DNA of 64,000 bases from Lingula anatina (taxonomy: Eukaryota > Brachiopoda > Lingulata > Lingulida > Lingulidae): the NCBI RefSeq assembly GCF_001039355.2, contig NW_019775901.1, forward strand, positions 83,595 through 147,594. Direction: 5' to 3'. Positions within the stretch are counted from its first letter, which is position 1; the number at the start of each line of letters is the position of its first letter. The notes beneath the pieces are model-generated. The model saw nothing but the letters and a program-made list of their open reading frames with translations, ran no database searches and was not told the origin of the DNA. The position numbers were made by a program, and so were the translations under genes. Positions 37,801 through 52,800 of this stretch are shown one piece after another.

Positions 37801-40800
37801 AGGAATTATTTTAGGAACTGTTTTGTTTTCTGGTGTGCTCTAATAATTCAAGCACAGTCATCTCTCTCTCAACATACTAACTTTTAGTCTGTCCTAGGGG
37901 CAAAAAAAGCCACCCAGCTTAAATTAATTCTCACAAAAACACCTCCCATTGTTTAATTGCAGGGTCCATGGGTTTATGTAGTCCGTAGTCATTATCTTTT
38001 CATGATATACAAATTTCTCTTTGATCCCTTTTCAGAAGAGAGCCATTTGTTTATATTTAACCTTTGAAAGGGCTCTAGTTTCCCATGAGATTTGTGGATT
38101 TTTTTGGCTCTTGTTTGCATCCTTGTGGGCGATCTGAAGGCTGTTTGGTTTTCAAGTGTCTGCTATCCAATTGAGATAGATTGGTTTTTAACTGTAGTTA
38201 AGTGGATAGCTGGTTTGCCTGTACCAAGAGAGATAGGAATGACACTGAATATGCTTGGTTTGTTTTTACCTGTCACATGGAGAAGATAGGAATATTGGAA
38301 TGACATTTGTCTATTTGTTTTGTTTTCTACTGTGTTTAAATGAAAATAAATAAATGGATGACAGATGAGATTTGCATATTTTGAAATACCGTATCAGTGT
38401 AGTTTTATGATATACAGATAATTTGTAGCTTGATTAGATTATCCAGTTTTTTTCTTCTCATACACATAAATCATGATTATTACCACAAAATTGAACTCAA
38501 ATCATGATTATTACCACAAAATTGAACTCAATTCTCTTTTGCTTAATACTTCACTAAAATTTTGCATTTCTTTTGTCTTTATAGCTCACTAAGTTGAAAC
38601 TTCATGACTGCAGCCAGTATACAACTTGCTCGGCCTGTCTTGCAGCCAAGGATCCATACTGCGGTTGGTGCCCCCTAGAGACCAAGTGAGTGTGTTTGGA
38701 ACGTCTGCTTTCAGATTAAAAAGATAATGAAACAAGGCAAAAGGGGAAAAGTTTCAGTGGATTGCTGAATAAAAATGTTAAACAACATTTTTTTTTTTTT
38801 TTTGCAAAATTCAATTTTTAAAATGTTTACACGTCTTTATTGATGAAACTCAGTTTTTTGCTTTTACCACTGCATTGTTTGATAAATGAAAGAAAAAACA
38901 CCTCTCATTGTTGCCGAGTACAAATTTAGTCTGAAGAAAAAGCATAACTATTGATTGATCACGCTATAGGTGAGACACCCTTGCTGGATCTGGTTTTAAA
39001 AAATATGTAAAAGGAGATGGAAAAATGTGTTGTGCCTGTGAGAACAAGTGCTTAATGTCTGGGACAGGTGTGCGGGAGCTGAAACTGAAAGAAGCTCAGG
39101 TGGCTTGTGATGTTTCTCTTCAGCCAAAGCATCTGAGACACAGACTGAGGTGCCTCCTTTGAATGTAAGCATTTTTCTCTAGTTTGTTGAAGAGAAGGAG
39201 CTTGCCCAGTTCTACAGTGTACGGATCCAGGTTGAAATTCAGAATTTTTACGATTCTCATCAAGGGACAGAATCTCATTTCATTTCAGTTTGCTCATAAA
39301 ATGCAGTGATTTGGGAGGATCAAATATTTATTTTTATTTATTTTTTTTTTTTGCAATTTTCTATTGTGTTAGCGTAGGTGGACAAGAGGGCTGAGTTGAA
39401 ATCGTGGCATCTTTTTTAAGGGTCTATGGGTGGACGGTTCAGTCAAATGTTAATGTGTTTATAATTATGTGTGCGTGAGATAAAAATAGACCAAAGTGTA
39501 GGAATGTTTAAAAGAGGGGAAAAACTGGTTGTCAACTTCACATGTTGATCAATCATCCATTTTCATTCCCCAAAGCACAAAAGTTGAAATGTGACAAATT
39601 GACCAGAATTCTGCACCAGTCACATGTTTATTTTTTCTTATTTAAAAGTTACTGGCTGTCATTTCGTCAGTCTGAGTTGCATTTTTGTTGGTCTAGACAA
39701 ACTTGTCAGTGTGTCTCTTGCCCATGACTGGCAGTTACCTAGATACCTGCACGGGAGTGTCCTTGAACAGTACAAAATATTCCAATATTTCTTTTTTTTT
39801 TCGAAAATCACATCAGGTGGATCAAATTCAGAAGTGGTAAAGAGATCACCTGATTTTGTAGAAACACTTGTTGCATGAAAAGGTGTTATCACAATTATAT
39901 ACATATTTTTTCATTGCATTTTGTTTCTGCTGTTGTTGTGATTGTTGCTGACGTTGTTGTTGTTAAATATGAAACTAGATGCAGAAGGTTTCATTTTTGC
40001 CAAAATAAGAAAAAATGCAAAAACAACAATAACTTCCAGATATTTATGTCTCAATTTCTTTCAAATGTTTCAAAACCTTTAAAAAAATGGACTTGAACAT
40101 CGTTACTGTCTGGTGGAGCTTAAAATAAGCCCCCATACACTTGTGAATACTTGCTGCTTGAACTCTTCTATCTTGGCTACACTTAGGTATGTAGCCTGGT
40201 CTTCACTTGCCAAGACTTGAATTTAGTTCAGTTTCCTGCCTCTTGTACTTAAATTTATCTTGAGTTGAAGCATTGTTTGCCCGACATTCCTTAACGTGGG
40301 ATACTTAATGAAAGTGTAAGTGTTGCAAAAGTGACAGCCCATTATATGTCTTACCTGGGTGTCTTAGATGCTGGCACCATCTATTGTGAAGAACGTGAGT
40401 GTTAGGAACATTTTGTGTGACTGCGTGCAGATGCTTATATGTGTGCATTTGTGTGCACGTAGGAATATATGTGAACATGAATTAAAAATATGATAAAATA
40501 AATGTATTTGTATGTGTGTATGTATTTTCCTGTGCATCAGTATGTATGTGTGTGCGTGCATTCACATATTTATATACTAGTATGCCGTTGTTATTGTGGC
40601 TTGAAATGCATGTGAGTGCACATAAAACCAAACACCCAGTTAAACCAGCTGCCATGAGGGTGCACACTCAAAATGGTTCTCCAGATTAAATTTGATGTCA
40701 ATTAACACATAGAAATGAATACATTACAGATGCAGCCTAAGAGCAGAATGTCAAAATGCAAACCTGCAAAAAGGATGGCTGCCGTACAGCGGTTCGGTGT

Positions 40801-42089
40801 GCACTGCCATCAACGAGGTCTCTCCAGACAAGGTGCAGATAGAGCAAGGAAAAACCACCAGCGTAAGTATAGAAAGAGGTTTGGGAGGTCCAGTCTTTCA
40901 CCCACATATACATGCCGCCAAAGCAGACACATTTTTTTTTCAAAAACTTAATACTGTTGATTCCAAGTAACAATTTACAGTACCACTAGCATCAGTATAT
41001 GAAGACATTCCTTTAATTTGTTGTGGTCACTAAGTGGTCAATGGTCAGTGATTGCCTCATGGGTAGAAGACATACATGCACATATAACTACACAGTCACC
41101 AGCATTCGTAAGAAGAAGGTGTAAGAAAAAAGCTTTAGAGCAATATTCTGCTTCTCCCTCCGAGATGCCCCCTATAATGGGAAGAATGTGCTGGAAAAAC
41201 TATTTTCACAAATATATCATCTTTTCTCTGAAGAAGGTTTATATTGATGTTTCCCCCAAAATATTCATAATCATTGTTTCTGAAGATTTTTTTTAAAGAT
41301 CGACCAAAATGTTCACTTTTGGGAAATCAATCAACTTCCTCTGTTGTGCATTGAAAATCTACTTTGTTTCTAAGGCCGTCAAAATCCTACCAAAATCAAA
41401 ATCCCTACATGCAGCTTTCATTTCATTAGCCTCAAGCTCTTCTGTGATTCAAAGGATTTTATTCCACTTTTATTTCATTGAATTGCTTCAGTATAGTCGG
41501 AAAAGCTGAGGTATCAGTGCCAGAGGCTTTTAAAAGGCTTCTCCTCCTGTGAATCTTTTTTGATGAACTCCAAAAGTAAGTGCTTAATGACAGAGAGATA
41601 TCTCAATGGGAATTTATTGTACTTTAAAGTTCAACTTCACAGTGAGTTATTGTTTGTTTTTTTGCACTGAATTTTCATCCACCCAGCGCATTCTTTCCCT
41701 CCTCCAATTCATCGTGAAAATTAAGAATTCAGATTTAGTGGCTTTTGGTAGTGTAAATTTTTTTTCATATAAAAGTAACAGCCACTAGCCCAGACCTGTT
41801 GTTCTTTTTTATTGTGGCCCTGACAGTGGATAATTGAAAGCAGTTGGGTTCATAAATTTACTGCACCTCATCAGACAGGCAGTGCTAAATTACATGGTGC
41901 TGGTGGAAAAGAGGTTTTTTTTTCCCTTGCATCCTAGTCTAATGAAAAATACCATTTTTATCTGTCAGTAAGGTGCAATTTAGACCTCCCCCCCCCCCCA
42001 ATAAGGAAAAATAATGATGATGATAATAAAGCCCTTGTCACATATTCAGATGCCTAAGCTTTCACACTCATATGTATTTGTATTGCACA

Positions 42090-42164
<75 letters not shown>

Positions 42165-45100
42165 CTTTACAAACATATCTCTATTTCCTCCAAGCATAAT
42201 TATGTAAAGAGCATTGACCAGTTTCCTATAATTTGTTAAATGTGGTCACTTATATTAATAGTCAAGGATCTGTGGTTACTTCATGGATAAAAGGTATTTA
42301 CATGCACTTGCAAACATGCACACATATTTGATACACAGATCACACTTTCGCTCGAATAAGAATTTAGCATCAAGAATAAATACAGCACCCGTCACTGATA
42401 TTTGACCACTTAGTACAAGTTTTTAACAGGTTACGGGTTAATGTGCCTCTTACAGCTAAATGCAATATTTCATGAAACCAAAGTACTCGTTATATTATAA
42501 ACATCATTTCTTTTTATCAATATCCTTCTCTCGGACAGACCGTAAGTTATGACTGTCTCCTCAGTTAGGCCTGGTGCATTGTTGTTATTGTCCATGTTTT
42601 AGTGTGATTAGGCAATGAAAACATGTTGGAACGTTAACATGTTTGACTTTGGTCCTTGATTGACACCTGTCATTGTATGTTAATTGTTGTATTTTCTTAA
42701 TTACCATCTGGTTCATTACCTTTGGCTGTTGACCCTCTTAGAAAGGCATTACTGTTAGGTGTTGAATGGAAATTCCTCTCGTTTTGTTGGCTTGATCAAT
42801 TGTGGCTTTTAATTTTAGTGCGCTTATGGCATTTTATTTGCATTTATGTTGACACAGTTTTACTATTGAACCTCTTCTCCTGCCATCTATTGGAATGCAC
42901 TTAAGGCTCTGCTCGCGTTAGGTCCCAATGGCCCAATTTTGATTAGTTCTACATAGGTATCAGAGGTCCTTATTTGAATCAAGCCTGTGTGCACACAGCA
43001 CGACTCCAAACACAACTCTTGGCTTCCATATTCAACCAAAAGTTCACATTAGTGATTCTCTGCTTGATCAGTGTGCTCGATTAATTTTGGACCTCTGATG
43101 CTTTCTAGATCGAATCAGATTGGGTCTCGTGGACTTTAACGTGAATAACACAATTAAAGTGGTGCATTTTCCATATCCAAAGCATTCCTACGATGCTAAA
43201 CAAATCCATTATGCCAAGGTGGACAAGAATACCAAACATTGCACTTAATGTGTTGAACTAACAAGGCAATAACTTTTATGAGTTCCTTCAGTTTGTTGAC
43301 CATTGATAAGAAAAAAAATTCAAGTTTGTTGTTGTTATTTGTGAACTGTTTACGTAACCAGGACGCATGTTGGTTCAACCTTTTGCCTCAGTATGTTGTT
43401 TTGAGATCTTGTGTCTGATTATTTATTATTGCATGCTTTTTAGGTTCTGATCAAATAAGTGATGTATTCTTTTCAGACAGATATTTGGTGTCATTATCTT
43501 ATGTGTATAACACATTTAAAAAAATTTGTAAGTTTGGCCAAGTAAATGTGTGAGAATTCTTTCTCTGTACAGTTTTATTATCTGTAAATTTATACTTTCT
43601 AAAAAAATGGCAGCTGTAGTCTGCTGTAATGTACTATACTTGAGAAGTGTCGTCTGCCATGTGTGGATGTCTTTTCTGTTTATTCTTATTTTTTAGCCAG
43701 AATCATGATAAGACTTGACGGTGTTCCTAAAGATATAATTTATCAACCACATTCTCAGAACAAATAATAATTCTGGACATTTCAGTAAATATGCAGATAC
43801 TTCAGCTTGATCTCACCTTTCAGTTTTTTTCATTCTAAATTCTGGATATGCATTTGGATGAAACTTGATTGAAACTCATCACTTATTCTTTCTTATCAAG
43901 TTTAAACTAGATAAAAACCAAATCAGAATGTTATCAGACCATAGTGGCATGCTTTTTTACAAAGTTATTTGAGTTGTCTGTTTCATTAGAATTGCATATT
44001 ATCTTAATCTAATGTGTATCTTTTCTTAACCCATTTGCCGTCAGCCTTTTTTCTGGCTGACATTTCATGCACCGGAAATGAAAAAAAAAATGGATAAAAG
44101 TTGGCAAATGTTTGTCTCCTGTGTGGATATATATTGTTTGGAACACCCACAGTTTAAAAAAGAATGATGCCCATTGATTAATGAATAACGGCCTGATGGC
44201 AAAGTGACATAATATTGGCCCTGGGTATAGGTACGATAAATCTTAGGAAAATGATGTAAAAGAGTTCAGTATGTTAAGTGTGGCATTGATTAAGTAATAG
44301 ATACTAAATAAGCATTGAACATTTAACCCAAGTCCCTTCCAAGGCGTGGGCACTGGTACAGTAAACTGACAAAAAAGAATTAAGATCCAAGTAAAGGAGA
44401 TGAATGTTGAATCTTTAAAAAAATGAATCGTAGGAAAAAATGGGCAAGCTTATGCAGAGCCCCTCATTGATTTAACATTGGATGTGCGTTAGTATCGAGT
44501 TCCAACTGGAGTCGTATCAGTGGCAAGTACAGTAAGTTGGTAATCAATTAATTCCATTAGGATCCAGTTGACCCTCACCGCTTGGGCGAGCCTGGGCCAT
44601 TGATTACCCATTTGTCATTAAACAGTTCTGAATTTCAGCTTAATGACTTCTGCTCCGCGGGGAAGTAGAGGGAAGCGAGAGAGCGAAAGAGAGAGGGGAG
44701 ATGAATGTCTTTGTCATGCTGAGTCCATTAAACAGCTGGAAATACTTCTGTAGATATTGTTAGAAAGGTTATTTCATGAAAAATGTATATTGGTTGGAAT
44801 TAACAATTACAAAATACTACATTTTCATTATGAGAATCATATTATGGATACTCATAATTATTTAAAATTTGAAACTATTACATTGCATTAAGCTTTCCTT
44901 TAACAATTTAAAAAAGTTGTGAGTATCAGTTGAGAAATCGTGTTTTGATGCTTTCAGTTTCCAGGTATAGGTAATGACTTCTGATGTTACAATGAAACTG
45001 CTTATCTGCTTAAAGTTTGACATTAATAATCACACCATTACTCTTTAAAAGAAGGTATAACTTCTCCCTCTCACCCCTCTTTCGCTCTCTTTCGCTCTCA

Positions 45101-48100
45101 AATCATTTTGAATACTTATGTACAGTAAATATTAATTTTTGTTACATGTGTTGTTATTTGCAGTTGAAGCAGGAAAAAGTTGAACCACAGAATCACATTG
45201 TCAAGTATGTAATGGACTTTTAAAAACCTGAGCCCATGAAGTATGATTGCATTCATATCATATAAAACTATTGACGTTGTCCACTTTCAGCTGAACCTTG
45301 TGATCCAGAACCTCCCTGCATCCAGTGGGCAGTTTCAGTGTGCGTTCACGAGCTACGACACGCGCTACAATACCCAGACTACCACTGCCATTCGCACAAG
45401 GTCTGGAATCCAGTGCGACACTCCGTACCCCAACATTCTGCCTCCTATACCGACTGGAAAAGGTGAGATGATGCTTTGATAAAAATTATCTGTGGAGACT
45501 TGGTTTTTTATCCCCTTTAAGCCCAATGAACTGGGAAGTAACAACAGCCGTCAAGTAGACTGAATTTTTGTTCATTTAACTAATACAAATTCATATCACC
45601 CTCGCTTATAGAAGATTTTACAGAAAGTTTCTTTACTTCAAAAAATACAAGACATTTTGCACTGTGTTAAATGAAATGTACTTTAAACTGCTTCTAATTT
45701 AATGAAAAATGGCATAATCAAATTACTCTCTGGCAGCTAAGGTTAATTTTTTCAAAAGTACATGTAACTTTAAGTGTCATATAGAGCCGTGCAAAAATAT
45801 CTGTCAAAAAAAAAAGGAAGACCACTAGAATCATAAACTCATAAAGAAAAGGGACTCTAACCGCTTAATCATATTTTAATGTTTGCATTCTGTCAGCCTC
45901 AACTTCCTCATGTCACATTAGGTCAAGATTTATTGTGACCTGGGGACATTTCAGACATACTTGTCCTAATTTTTCTACTTGTGATGAGCCACTTTGAAAC
46001 CAATTTCCTATTCTGACACCTATCTCATGTATGGGGCATGGTGGGTTATGTAGGCATTTTAATTTAGTTCTGTTTTCTAATGTGAGAGGAAATACAGAGT
46101 TTGAGAGTAAGGAAATTATTTATTGTAAATTAAGTACAAATTTGCAGCTCTGCATGCGCAGCAGAGGGTATTTGGTGCAAAAGGACTAAAGAATCACTTG
46201 TCGCAGTCACAAATTAGGCAGTAGCAATGTCTTGATTAACAATGGCGGCTGTTAATGCTTTGGGATGTTGCATGCAGTGCATTATCTGCGACGGCAATTT
46301 TTGTCTCTGAAAATCACAGTTATTCCAAAATGCAGAAAGCAGGACAGTTTCCATTTTAGGGATTAAGTTGATAGTATTGTACCCCATGAAATATCACATG
46401 TAAAACAGTGCAAGTTTCTTCCAGTACACCATTCCTTTAACTGTGAAAACACTCAGAGCTTTGAGGCACTAAGAGACAATAACAAAAAATTTCATTGTGG
46501 AAAACAAAACAATCACTACTTCTCTGAAGTTGCTAGTTTTTTTCCCCCTCTGTGCAATCCCCCACCATTAACATCACCAGTCGTTCCGCTATACAGTGTT
46601 AACAACAGTAATGATTCCAGCGATAACAATGTCACACAACTGACAGATTAAGCCACTTGTTTCGGTCCCTGGAGTGTTCCGTCACTTAACTGACAAATGG
46701 ACGACTTGGACAGGGGACAAGATAAAAAAGATTAAGTAGAGTGAAAATGCCAGGGAGGATAATTTAAATGTCACTGCTTTTAGAATATTGGGAATTGAAA
46801 ATCGAATCAGGGTAATTTACTCTTCAGTGGTAAATATGTTAAAGAAAATGTAGGTTTTTGTACAAAAAGAAACATAATATGAACTAAANNNNNNNNNNNN
46901 NNNNNNNNNNNNNNNNNNNNNNNNNNNNNNNNNNNNNNNNNNNNNNNNNNNNNNNNNNNNNNNNNNNNNNNNNNNNNNNNNNNNNNNNNNNNNNNNNNNN
47001 NNNNNNNNNNNNNNNNNNNNNNNNNNNNNNNNNNNNNNNNNNNNNNNNNNNNNNNNNNNNNNNNNNNNNNNNNNNNNNNNNNNNNNNNNNNNNNNNNNNN
47101 NNNNNNNNNNNNNNNNNNNNNNNNNNNNNNNNNNNNNNNNNNNNNNNNNNNNNNNNNNNNNNNNNNNNNNNNNNNNNNNNNNNNNNNNNNNNNNNNNNNN
47201 NNNNNNNNNNNNNNNNNNNNNNNNNNNNNNNNNNNNNNNNNNNNNNNNNNNNNNNNNNNNNNNNNNNTCCCCCCCCCCCGGTCTCTCTCTCTCTCTCTTA
47301 AGCAGAAGGATTAAAAGAGTGGACAGTTTACTCATTGTTCTTTTGTTTAAAAGATATTTGGAAGTGATTTTGTTTTTATCTGATCAGTTGATAAGATCAG
47401 ACTTTGATGTCGAAAGGGAATGGTGGCAAAAAAAACTTTCCCACAAGGAAACACAGTTCATTTGTTGTCATTATGGTTTCAGCCTTGACAGAATCAAAAC
47501 CACTGAAAAGGCTTTTGGGTCAGACCACAGATAATCTGATCGAACATCTCAATAAAATTTCAACTTGTAATGGAATTCTTGTGGCTTTAAGTTGAATGCC
47601 ACTTGCAATTTTCACTGAATTTGGTTATCTGTTGTATTTCCATGTGAAAGATTTCAAAGCAATGGCATTTAGCCGTTGGGACAAACTGGCAGCTTTGGTA
47701 TAATGGCAATTTGGAAGAACTGCTGTAACTTTTGAATCTGTTAGAATTTGTTCTGTACAGACATTTTTGGAAAAAGAGAGAGAATAATTACCAGGAAGTA
47801 TCATGGTTTGATTACCGTCATCTCTACTTATATTCAGGAAAATTACAAAAATCTTTAGTTCTCTGTCACTATTATAGCCAGCCAATTTTGGTATACCATA
47901 AACAACAAGATAGATTGCTGTCTGAGACTGCTTTGGTACTTCAAGAACTTTAAACCATCATTTCACTGTTAGTTTTCTCTTGGTAATATTTGCAAATCCA
48001 ATGCACTAGAAGATTTTTATTCTGAGAAATATCTTGTTATGGTGTTACGGTGCACCATTTATTTTGTGGCAAAATTGTACTGTTAAATTTTATATGGCCA

Positions 48101-49794
48101 CCTTCACCGATTTCTGGAAGTTAGTTCTTCTCTAAATATCATATCTGTGCATGATCAGTTTTGTTTCCAGGTTTCTTTCTCTTCTGTTGTATTATTTTCT
48201 GATTTAGGTGCTTTTGCATGATGCAATTCATTTTTAGGGGGAAACATTTACTGAAGGATATCATTTCATTATTTTGTATTAATGTAGAAGAGATTAGCGG
48301 TGTAGTTGATAGAATTTTTCTCCCATTCCACAAATTATTTTGGTGGATGATTGGCAAACGTAATGAATTGGATACTGCATTCTGAACCATCATTTTCCGC
48401 ATTCTCTTTGATGTTATTCATGTTATGCTTAATAATAATTGAGGCAGCTTAGAAGGATTATATCATTGCATGTGCATCGCAGTGGGGCTTGGTATTTATG
48501 TGAATTATTCACCATTAAAGAACAAGTAATAAAGAGGGACTCTAGTAACATGTGAACAGAAAAGCATTTAGACGAGATCTGGCTTGTTGCTATAATATTG
48601 TTTCCTATTTAGGCTGAACTATCATCTAAGTATAGCCAAAGTCTAAATGTTTTGACAGTGGTGGTGAGGGGGGGGAGGGATCTCAGGAGGGTTTTGTGTG
48701 CAATCTGGAGATGTTCGTATTGGGAAAAAGTTACATACACATGCGCACACAAACACGTTTTGGTTTTGAGATTGAATAGAAGTTGCATCATTGGGGTGGG
48801 GAAGGGGGGATTTGTCTAGATTGAAAGAAACAAGAAGTAGAGTTGATTCTACAGTTGAGGCTGCAGAAGGAATGTAAAGCAGTGGACGGCCTCTCGCCCT
48901 CTGTGTTGCTCAATAACAGGATGGAATGAAAAATAGATCTGAACATTTTGATTAATCTAGGTGTCATTGTTGAGGAAATGGGAAAGTTTGCTGTTACAGT
49001 TCCAGTTCCCTTGGCACAAAGGCAAAACAATGGTGCATTTCTATTATTTCTGCTTTGCTTTCTATTGGACTTCCCGTATAATATCCACATGTATACATTG
49101 ATCACATAACTTGGCGCACACACTAGTCAAATTTCACAACCCCAATACAGGCAAACTCTCCACGGAACGGGTTAAAAAGGCTATTCCAAAATGTTTTTCT
49201 CTGTAGCTGGGCTGATTAGTTTGTGCAACAAAGCAAAACGAGTTGGAAAAAAGGGAAAATCTGGGCCCAGGGCTGTTTGATTGTGCCATCAATTATATTC
49301 AGGTTACAGATAGCTGCTGTTTGGGAAAATATTGAACTAGAGTGGATGGATGATTTATAACAGTAATGATAATGGGGTGGAGGTAGGGGAGAAAGTGAGA
49401 GGAGTTTTTTGTTGTTGGTGATGAATGGCTGGTTTGAACTTCAAAGAATGGAGGAATCTGGTGGTTTTGGGTTTTAAAATGGAAAGTTTAATGTGAAGGC
49501 ACAACTGGTATGATTGATTTGGTTTCCCTAATGTGTAATAATATTGAAGAGTCATGTGGACTTTTTGTTATACACTCTTTCTTTTTCTGGTGACCATCAC
49601 CTCTAGAGTGGTTTGTGTGCCACTTCTTGACCATTTTCTTGCTGATTCTCAATTCCACACCCAAGCTGTTCACAGGGGCAGATCCAGAGACATTTTTGAC
49701 AGTCTTCCAAATTAACTACATTGATCCATCCTCCATTTCTGATCACCTTCCAACAGAAAAATCAGCTACCCATCAATGTAAACTTGAAAATCTG

Positions 49795-49839
<45 letters not shown>

Positions 49840-52800
49840 AACACTGTTCAGTACACACACAGAATACTTGCATATACAGAGGTGTCTATCTCACTATTCA
49901 AAACCTAATCAAAAGTAATGGAAGCCCCAGTGAATGATTTCAGATATATTTGCCAGAGCTAATTCAAAGTAAATTGGTTATGATGGACTGGTATGCCCCT
50001 GAAACTGATCTTGCCAAAGTCATTACAGAATTAGCTGCTAATGTTACCACATGAAGATGATGTATAATTTGTCATTTAAGTAATTGGTATAAATTTACCC
50101 TTTAATTTTTGAGGGTATTTTTTTTCTTTTTTGGCTTTTTATGATGAGTCAAGTGAGAGAACATCTGTTCCTTTCAGAGCAGAGAAGTGGTTAATAGATT
50201 GGAGCAGATTGGAGTTTTGGATGAAAAAAATATGTATGAGAAAAAATAAAAAAACAAAAAGGGAAATGTTTTCCTATTTTAAGAATAAAAACCAATGATT
50301 TTGATTGAAAGTTTTATGAATGAAGTGAATAAAATATTCGTTTTATGAGTTGAAAAGAAATTTTTCCTCGGTGATATATGTTTATGCCTTTCTTTTATCT
50401 ATTTCCAGACCATTTTGTTATGAAGCTGTCAGTTCGTCTCAATGAACAAGACTTTGTCCACACCAACTTTACCTTCTTTGACTGCAAAGTGCACAGATCG
50501 TAAGTATACGAAGTGAGGGGTAAATACTCTCGTTAAAATATATATGATAATTACTCACAACTTCTGAACAAAATTCATGAAATTTGTTACCCAAAGCAAT
50601 CTGTTGGTGAAAAAAGAATGTGTTCAAAGTTCCAAAGAGAATGCTTGATTCTTATCTAGAAGTATGGTCTTGTGAGAAACTGCAAATGACCAATCTTCGT
50701 GTATTATTTTAATTGACAGAAGCTAGGTGTTTGAAGTATCTGAGTAATTATCAGGATCAGATGACTGATTTGATTCTGTATCATTTTAGGTCAAAATCCA
50801 TGATCAGTTTTCGTTTTGACCACTATGAGTAATACGCATTTTCTACACTCTAACATTCTGTATCATAAGTCATCATCATAATCAATTCTGACCATCGCTG
50901 CTCAGAAGTTTTCGTAGATAATCTAACCGAGAGAGAGATTAGGGAGTCTTGGAGGATCCAGCGGAACAAAGAACAAAGTAATTAATGTTTCCCAGAAGGG
51001 TTGATAGAATTTCCCATGGACAGCATTTTTAATTTAACAATATGTGGATGTGTCTTTATTATGGAGAAATCATGAGGAAAGATGTTCAGATTTGGGATAG
51101 CCCTATTTGTCAGTATTATTGAGAAGTATATTACAATCCATCAGAAGTTTCGGAAGTATTTGAGGGGAAAATCAAATGTGTTGCCTCCTTTGCAAGGAAA
51201 CTGAATTTTACAGTGATGAGATGGGAAATGTCAGTAAATTTGACAGTTGGAAAAATAACAAAGAATAAAATACAAAATAAGAAATGATTACAAAAGGTCC
51301 ATAGGTCAGATTGCAAGAAGGGAAATGCACAATAGCCAGACTGCTGAGTTGGCAGTCTGAAAAAAATGTTTTGAAGTATTTTTTTTTTCTTGGTGTCAGA
51401 TCCCTCGTCAGTGTCCGATATTATTAAATTGTCACTCTCAGTGAGTAATGAGGACTCATGGGTTTTGAGGACTAATCGAACAATTATGGAAAAATGGAGT
51501 TTTCAGCACAAGTGGCCTTTACATGTTTTAATATAAAATAGCTCTGAGAATTTCACAAAATGATTTCATATCAGCAGCTGATTTAGATGGATGCTTGAGG
51601 CTTGTAAGCATTTTCCTCAGATCAGTATAAAGTGTTTAGAACTAAGACGTTAGTCTCATAAGAATTGTTTGGCATCTACTAAAAAATTCAATTTGCGCCA
51701 TTTCTCTGAAGGGCTTACTATTGTTATCATAACAACTGTACCGTCACGCTGTGAGACCACTCACAGTTGAAGAATTTAGAAGATGTGATTCAATAAAAGT
51801 CGGAACTTATTATAGATGGGCTAATGTATTATCACTTGAGAGAATTTTCATTAACGGAGTTAACTCTCCGCCATCTTGAAATCCACAATGGATGGACAGA
51901 TGGCCCTGAAAAGCCTGAAAGAAGCATAAGCTTTTATCTTTTTATGCAATAACCAAACTTAAGATAATGACGTGGATTAGCATTGAAACTTTTATCCAAT
52001 TAAAGTTTAGTTGATAAAGAAACAAACAAATTGAATCCAACATGATCTTGATATCGAGAATGGATGGCAGATTGGCCATTGTTGAAAAGATACAATTTTC
52101 TTTGTCTTATGGCCCATTGTGTATATCTTAAATGGCATTCATGGTTTTTTTATGTGAAATGATAATGAAAAGTAATATTTAGGATAGAGGATGTTAATAG
52201 CAAATTTTACTATTGCATGTTTGTATATGTTTATAAGATGCTATCGAGGAACTCCCTATGTACAAGTCTATGTATGTTCCCCTTTGTATTGTAGGCTTTG
52301 GGAATTTGGAGAAGCATATTTGTGGAATTTTTTTATCAGCAGAATTCTTGGCCATGTTGCAGCTTGAAACACACTTCACACTTTATTGTTTAAAAAATTG
52401 GCTGGCCTTGCTTATGATCCGTAATACTATGTGACATGATAATCATATCAAGCCAATTAAGTCTTGCACATGTGCCCATCAAAGATATGAGAAAAAAGTA
52501 ATGAGATTTATTATTTCTCTTCTTTCTTATTAGAGTAGCGAAAAAAAATTCACAAATTTTGATATGAGTAAAAGTTCTCACGGGAGCATTTTGCCCTGCT
52601 TGTAATTATAATGAGTTCAAAATGGCAAATATTTCATGACTAAATTACACCTTGTCACTGAAGAATGGTGGCTGAATGACACTCATATTACCCCCCTGGC
52701 ATAAAAAAAGAAAAACTAACAGATACCAACTTTCCCTAAACGAGTTCAGTGTGGTTATATAAAAAGAATAAGGAGCAAATTTAAGAACCAATAAACACAT

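Larger units (their letters stand above)
14854..38584 (+). other. Intron 3 (23.7 kb as assembled, about 19 kb without the duplicated contig)
   Basis: This separates the end of the Sema domain from PSI1. It holds the duplicated blocks around the Ns at 16867 and 21298, an hAT-like short element, an inverted duplication (22186-23890), CA and CT microsatellites, a 414-bp gap and several low-repeat stretches of more balanced composition (for example 26400-26660 and 28020-28240). No reading frame in it looks coding. Confidence 0.75.
45463..50408 (+). other. Intron 6 (4.9 kb, with a gap)
   Basis: Contains the 379-N gap, poly-C next to a (CT)n tract at the gap's right edge, and a (CT)n tract at 49797-49837. 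Reading frames here are AT-rich or low complexity and do not look coding. Confidence 0.8.

Noticed and set aside
46817-47335. 172-residue open frame
   Set aside because: It consists mostly of N gap with CT-repeat flanks.
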